A DNA stretch of 14,603 nt from JAENVT01 sp031412355 (GTDB lineage: Bacteria > Actinomycetota > Acidimicrobiia > Acidimicrobiales > Ilumatobacteraceae): contig JANOCR010000036.1 in assembly GCA_031412355.1 (NCBI GenBank), positions 1-14,603 of the forward strand, given 5' to 3'. Within the stretch, counting starts at the first letter, position 1; every line of letters starts with the position of its first letter. The position numbers were made by a program, and so were the translations under genes. This document shows, one piece after another, positions 12,777 through 14,603 of this stretch. A model generated the notes under the pieces. It saw only the letters and a program-made list of their open reading frames with translations, was not told where the DNA came from and did not search any database.

Positions 12777-13204
12777 GCCGCCGGCAGCGCGACGGTCATG
12801 ACGTGCTCGAGCATGAGTACGAAGGTGTGACCAGCACGCTGCGCGCGGCCAGAAGCGATGTGGTGGCCTGGCTCGCGGCGCGCGATGTCGACCAGGACCT
12901 GCAAGATCGCGCTCAGCTGGTACTAAGCGAGTTGGCCACCAACGCTGTGCAGGCGTCGCCTGGGACCCCGTATGTGCTGCGCTTGTCGATGGACGAAGCA
13001 GGGTCGGTGGTCATGGCGGTCACCAGCGCAAGCAATGCGGGCACGCCTCCCCCTCGCGAGAGCTGGGGCCCAGCGACGACCCTCGCGGCACGCGGCAGAG
13101 GCCTGTTGATCGTGGGCAGGCTGTCTGCCGAGGTCGATGTCGAGCAGCCTGCGGATGGCACGGTGGTGGTGACAGCCACGCTGCGATCCGGCGCCGACGT
13201 GTGA
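12773..13204 (+). CDS. HATPase-type anti-sigma factor / serine kinase-like ATP-binding protein
   Basis: A 143-residue single-domain protein of the HATPase_c_2 (RsbW/SpoIIAB) family. The N-box is complete, LVLSELATNAVQAS (49-62) with E53 and N57, and a G-box-like GRGLLIV lies at 108-114. The G1 region where an Asp normally contacts adenine reads VTSASNAG (83-90), without an obvious Asp. Family members bind a sigma factor and phosphorylate an STAS antagonist on serine; the nearest candidates are the products at 13261 and 14121. The start ATG 12773 is placed by overlap with the mini-ORF stop. The gap to the sigma gene contains a new promoter-like element, so the sigma gene may also be transcribed separately. 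Confidence 0.82.
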   Translation: MSRRQRDGHDVLEHEYEGVTSTLRAARSDVVAWLAARDVDQDLQDRAQLVLSELATNAVQASPGTPYVLRLSMDEAGSVVMAVTSASNAGTPPPRESWGPATTLAARGRGLLIVGRLSAEVDVEQPADGTVVVTATLRSGADV

Positions 13205-13248
13205 TGGCCGTCGCCCGGTGGGTCGGTCTTAGCGACAGCCCGCCCGAC

Positions 13249-13254
13249 TAGCGT
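13249..13254 (+). promoter_or_regulatory. Candidate -10 element (TAGCGT) of the sigma-factor gene
   Basis: CGACTAGCGT carries the hexamer TAGCGT. Six nt later is an A (13261) that begins the ACG codon from which the sigma-factor frame reads sensibly. The STAS gene has nearly the same sequence (CGACTACCGT), and the anti-sigma gene at 11965 has TAGCGT too. No clear -35 is visible. Confidence 0.35.
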
Positions 13255-13260
13255 GACGGC

Positions 13261-14037
13261 ACGGACCCTTCCAGCAACACCGATCTCGATGACCTCGAAT
13301 TGTTCTATGAGTTCGCCGCGGGCCGCGATCGGTCGGTGCGCAATCGGCTCGTCGAGCGCCACATGGGTCTTGCCGCGCACATTGCTCAGCGTTTCAGCCG
13401 CTCGGCGGGTACAGAGGACGATCTGCGCCAGGTGGCAATGCTCGGGCTGGTGAAAGCCGTTGATCGCTTCGACCCACAGTACGGCGTGCCTTTTGCAGCG
13501 TTTGCCGGTAGCACAATCGAAGGCGAACTGAAGCGCCACTTCCGAGATCACAGCTGGACCGTGCGGGTCCCGCGCTCGGCCAAGGATCTGCACCTCATCG
13601 TGCGCCGGGCGACTGACGAACTGACCCAAGCCAGCGGCAGGTCACCGTCGGTGGACGAAATTGCTGCACATCTCGAGATCGACCGCGAGGACGTTCTGCG
13701 TGGCCTGTCAGCGTCCGCGGCGTATCACGTCGGGACAATTCACCCCACCGGCGCCGATGGAGAAGCCGAGACGCCGATCGACCGGGTCGGTGCTCTCGCG
13801 ACCGAGGACACCGGCTTTGAGCATGCCATGGATGCCGACATCGTCGATCGACTACTGGCCCGCCTACCCGAACGTGAACGCGAGATCGTGCGACTGCGCT
13901 TCTACGAGGAGCAGTCGCAATCCGACATTGCGCTCGCGGTTGGCGTTTCGCAGATGCAGGTCTCACGCTTGTTGCGCTCGTCGTTCGAACTGATGCGCGA
14001 GTGGCTGGCCGACGGTGACTTGGATCTGTCGGGCTGA
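13261..14037 (+). CDS. RNA polymerase sigma factor, SigB/SigF/SigG family
   Basis: A sigma-70 group 3 factor of about 258 residues. Region 2 spans about 28-98 (RQVAMLGLVKAVDRFDP, FAAFAGSTIEGELKRHFRD). The linker HSWTVRVPRSAKDL (97-110) is diagnostic for stress and sporulation sigma factors. Region 3 is about 103-160, and region 4 about 195-245 (LPEREREIVRLRFYEEQSQSDIA, VSQMQVSRLLR). The start is odd. An in-frame TAG at 13249 limits the frame, and the only conventional start is TTG 13300, which would cut into region 1.2 (DLDDLELFYEFAAGRD). The 13 codons from ACG 13261 read as genuine protein, so I place the start there: either a rare ACG start, a mutated ATG, or an indel linking GTG 13253. Family identity is secure. 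Confidence 0.92.
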   Translation, partial: TDPSSNTDLDDLELFYEFAAGRDRSVRNRLVERHMGLAAHIAQRFSRSAGTEDDLRQVAMLGLVKAVDRFDPQYGVPFAAFAGSTIEGELKRHFRDHSWTVRVPRSAKDLHLIVRRATDELTQASGRSPSVDEIAAHLEIDREDVLRGLSASAAYHVGTIHPTGADGEAETPIDRVGALATEDTGFEHAMDADIVDRLLARLPEREREIVRLRFYEEQSQSDIALAVGVSQMQVSRLLRSSFELMREWLADGDLDLSG

Positions 14038-14052
14038 GCCCGCCGCTGTGTG

Positions 14053-14068
14053 TCACCCGAAGGGGTGA
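14053..14068 (+). terminator. Hairpin after the sigma-factor gene
   Basis: TCACCC-GAAG-GGGTGA is a 6-bp stem with a tetraloop, 16 nt after the sigma-factor stop. Only ACATTT follows. It could be a weak terminator separating the sigma gene from the STAS gene, or a palindromic operator before the STAS promoter. Confidence 0.35.
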
Positions 14069-14107
14069 ACATTTCGGCTCGGGTGTGTAGTTCGGCAGCG
14101 CAACGAC

Positions 14108-14113
14108 TACCGT
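14108..14113 (+). promoter_or_regulatory. Candidate -10 element (TACCGT) of the STAS gene
   Basis: TACCGT ends exactly 7 nt before ATG 14121, with no ribosome-binding site between, as expected for a leaderless transcript. The preceding bases CGAC match those before the sigma-factor -10. Confidence 0.4.
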
Positions 14114-14120
14114 TTGGGCG

Positions 14121-14426
14121 ATGTCCGAACTGGGTGCGCAACTCTCAATTTTGGCAATAGCCACGGGATGGCAGATCAGTGGCGAGATCGATGCGCACAC
14201 CGCGCCCCAGCTGGCCGAGGCCATGCAGACACTTCCTGACGGCCTGGTGACCGTCGACGTAGCCGGCGTGTCGTTCATGGACTCGAGCGGCCTGCGCGTG
14301 CTCATGGAGGCCGCGGTCCGAGCACGCGAGGCAGGCGGCGATCTCGTCGTCGCCCGCCCCACGGCCGGCATTGCTCGCTTGATAGAGATCAGTGGTCTCG
14401 GCGAGCAATTACGTCTCGACGACTGA
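14121..14426 (+). CDS. STAS-domain anti-sigma factor antagonist (RsbV/SpoIIAA-like)
   Basis: A 101-residue single STAS domain. The strand ATGWQISGEIDAHTAPQL (14-31) and the signature VDVAGVSFMDSSGLRVLMEA (45-64) are typical. S56 in DSSGL corresponds to the serine phosphorylated by SpoIIAB/RsbW kinases and dephosphorylated by SpoIIE/RsbU phosphatases. Length matches RsbV. In the unphosphorylated state it would bind an anti-sigma ATPase (12773 and/or 11582 products) and release the sigma factor encoded just upstream. A separate leaderless-type promoter and a hairpin suggest independent expression. It ends 8 bp before the stop of a convergent small gene. Confidence 0.93.
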   Translation: MSELGAQLSILAIATGWQISGEIDAHTAPQLAEAMQTLPDGLVTVDVAGVSFMDSSGLRVLMEAAVRAREAGGDLVVARPTAGIARLIEISGLGEQLRLDD

Positions 14427-14434
14427 TCTGTCGG

Positions 14435-14590
14435 TCAAGTACTGCGACTGAATACGGAGTATCCGCCGGGCCCGACCAGACACGCAGCGATGATCAGAAC
14501 GATCCCGAAGATGATCTGGCCTTGCACGAGTTGTACGATCCCGACAACAACCAAGATGGCGGCGATCACCCAAAGCAGGGTTCCCTTCAT
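14435..14590 (-). CDS. 51-residue two-helix membrane protein, unknown function
   Basis: ATG 14590 reads MKGTLLWVIAAILVVVGIVQ, followed by LVQGQ, a second hydrophobic stretch IIFGIVLIIAACLV, and the tail GPGGYSVFSRST; the stop is at 14437-14435. Two transmembrane helices joined by a short polar turn are predicted, with a conserved-looking GPGGYSVF end. The start is strongly supported by AAGGAGAGTC 2 nt before the ATG, identical to the site of the small membrane protein at 11447. I do not recognise a family; tiny hydrophobic proteins like this are common in actinobacteria. Its promoter lies outside the window. Confidence 0.7.
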   Translation of the reverse strand: MKGTLLWVIAAILVVVGIVQLVQGQIIFGIVLIIAACLVGPGGYSVFSRST

Positions 14591-14592
14591 GT

Positions 14593-14602
14593 GACTCTCC
14601 TT
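14593..14602 (-). promoter_or_regulatory. Extended ribosome-binding site of the 51-residue membrane protein
   Basis: AAGGAGAGTC lies 2 nt before ATG 14590 and is identical over ten bases to the site at 11451-11460. Confidence 0.7.
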
Positions 14603-14603
14603 T

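Noticed and set aside
13390..13413. GTTT-N12-GGGTAC inside the sigma gene
   Set aside because: The spacer is too short for the SigB consensus and it lies in conserved coding sequence.
13595..14371. 258-codon minus-strand frame across the sigma and STAS genes
   Set aside because: Its sequence is Arg/Ser/Pro-rich without domains, while the plus strand encodes two recognisable families.
1..14603. tRNA, rRNA, CRISPR arrays or insertion sequences
   Set aside because: No direct-repeat array, transposase motif, terminal inverted repeats or cloverleaf with CCA end was seen on either strand.

Overview
The window is high-GC DNA with densely packed genes. Several genes lack a clear Shine-Dalgarno and have a TANNNT-like -10 element ending 6-8 nt before the start codon, which suggests leaderless transcripts. 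The protein families present (UsfX-like anti-sigma factor, SigB/SigF-type sigma factor, SpoIIE/PP2C phosphatase with GAF sensors, PadR regulator, orphan small membrane proteins) point to an actinobacterium. Acidimicrobiia (Ilumatobacter-like) is my guess from style only; nothing in the window proves it.

Region 1 (1-4765, + strand) is ordinary accessory metabolism and stress handling. It holds the C-terminal part of an FAD-dependent oxidoreductase cut by the window edge, a CzcD-like cation diffusion facilitator, an orphan ModA-type molybdate-binding lipoprotein, methionine sulfoxide reductase MsrB, a PadR-like regulator 2 bp after msrB, and a zinc-dependent alcohol dehydrogenase.

Region 2 (4773-8386, - strand) is one very large cyclic-di-GMP gene: six PAS domains, then GGDEF, then EAL. 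It is split into two frames by an apparent loss of one base near 5804, just after the GGDEF motif. All visible signature residues of both catalytic domains are intact on either side, so this is either a very recent mutation or a sequencing error.

Region 3 (about 8685-14426) looks like a partner-switching stress module. A membrane-anchored PAS-GAF-GAF-PP2C phosphatase (RsbU/RsbP type) is followed by a small membrane protein (- strand), a UsfX/RsbW-like anti-sigma protein (- strand), a LuxR-type response regulator, a second HATPase-type anti-sigma protein, a SigB/SigF-family sigma factor and an RsbV-like STAS antagonist. By analogy with Bacillus RsbU-V-W-SigB, the phosphatase would dephosphorylate the STAS protein, which would then pull an anti-sigma ATPase off the sigma factor. 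A near-perfect SigB/SigF-type promoter (GGTTT-N16-GGGTAA) stands directly before the response-regulator ATG, and a weaker one precedes the small membrane protein. This suggests that the sigma factor feeds back on its own locus.

The window ends with a 51-residue two-helix membrane protein on the - strand (14435-14590), whose ribosome-binding site is identical over 10 nt to that of the other small membrane protein. No RNA genes, insertion sequences or CRISPR arrays were seen.
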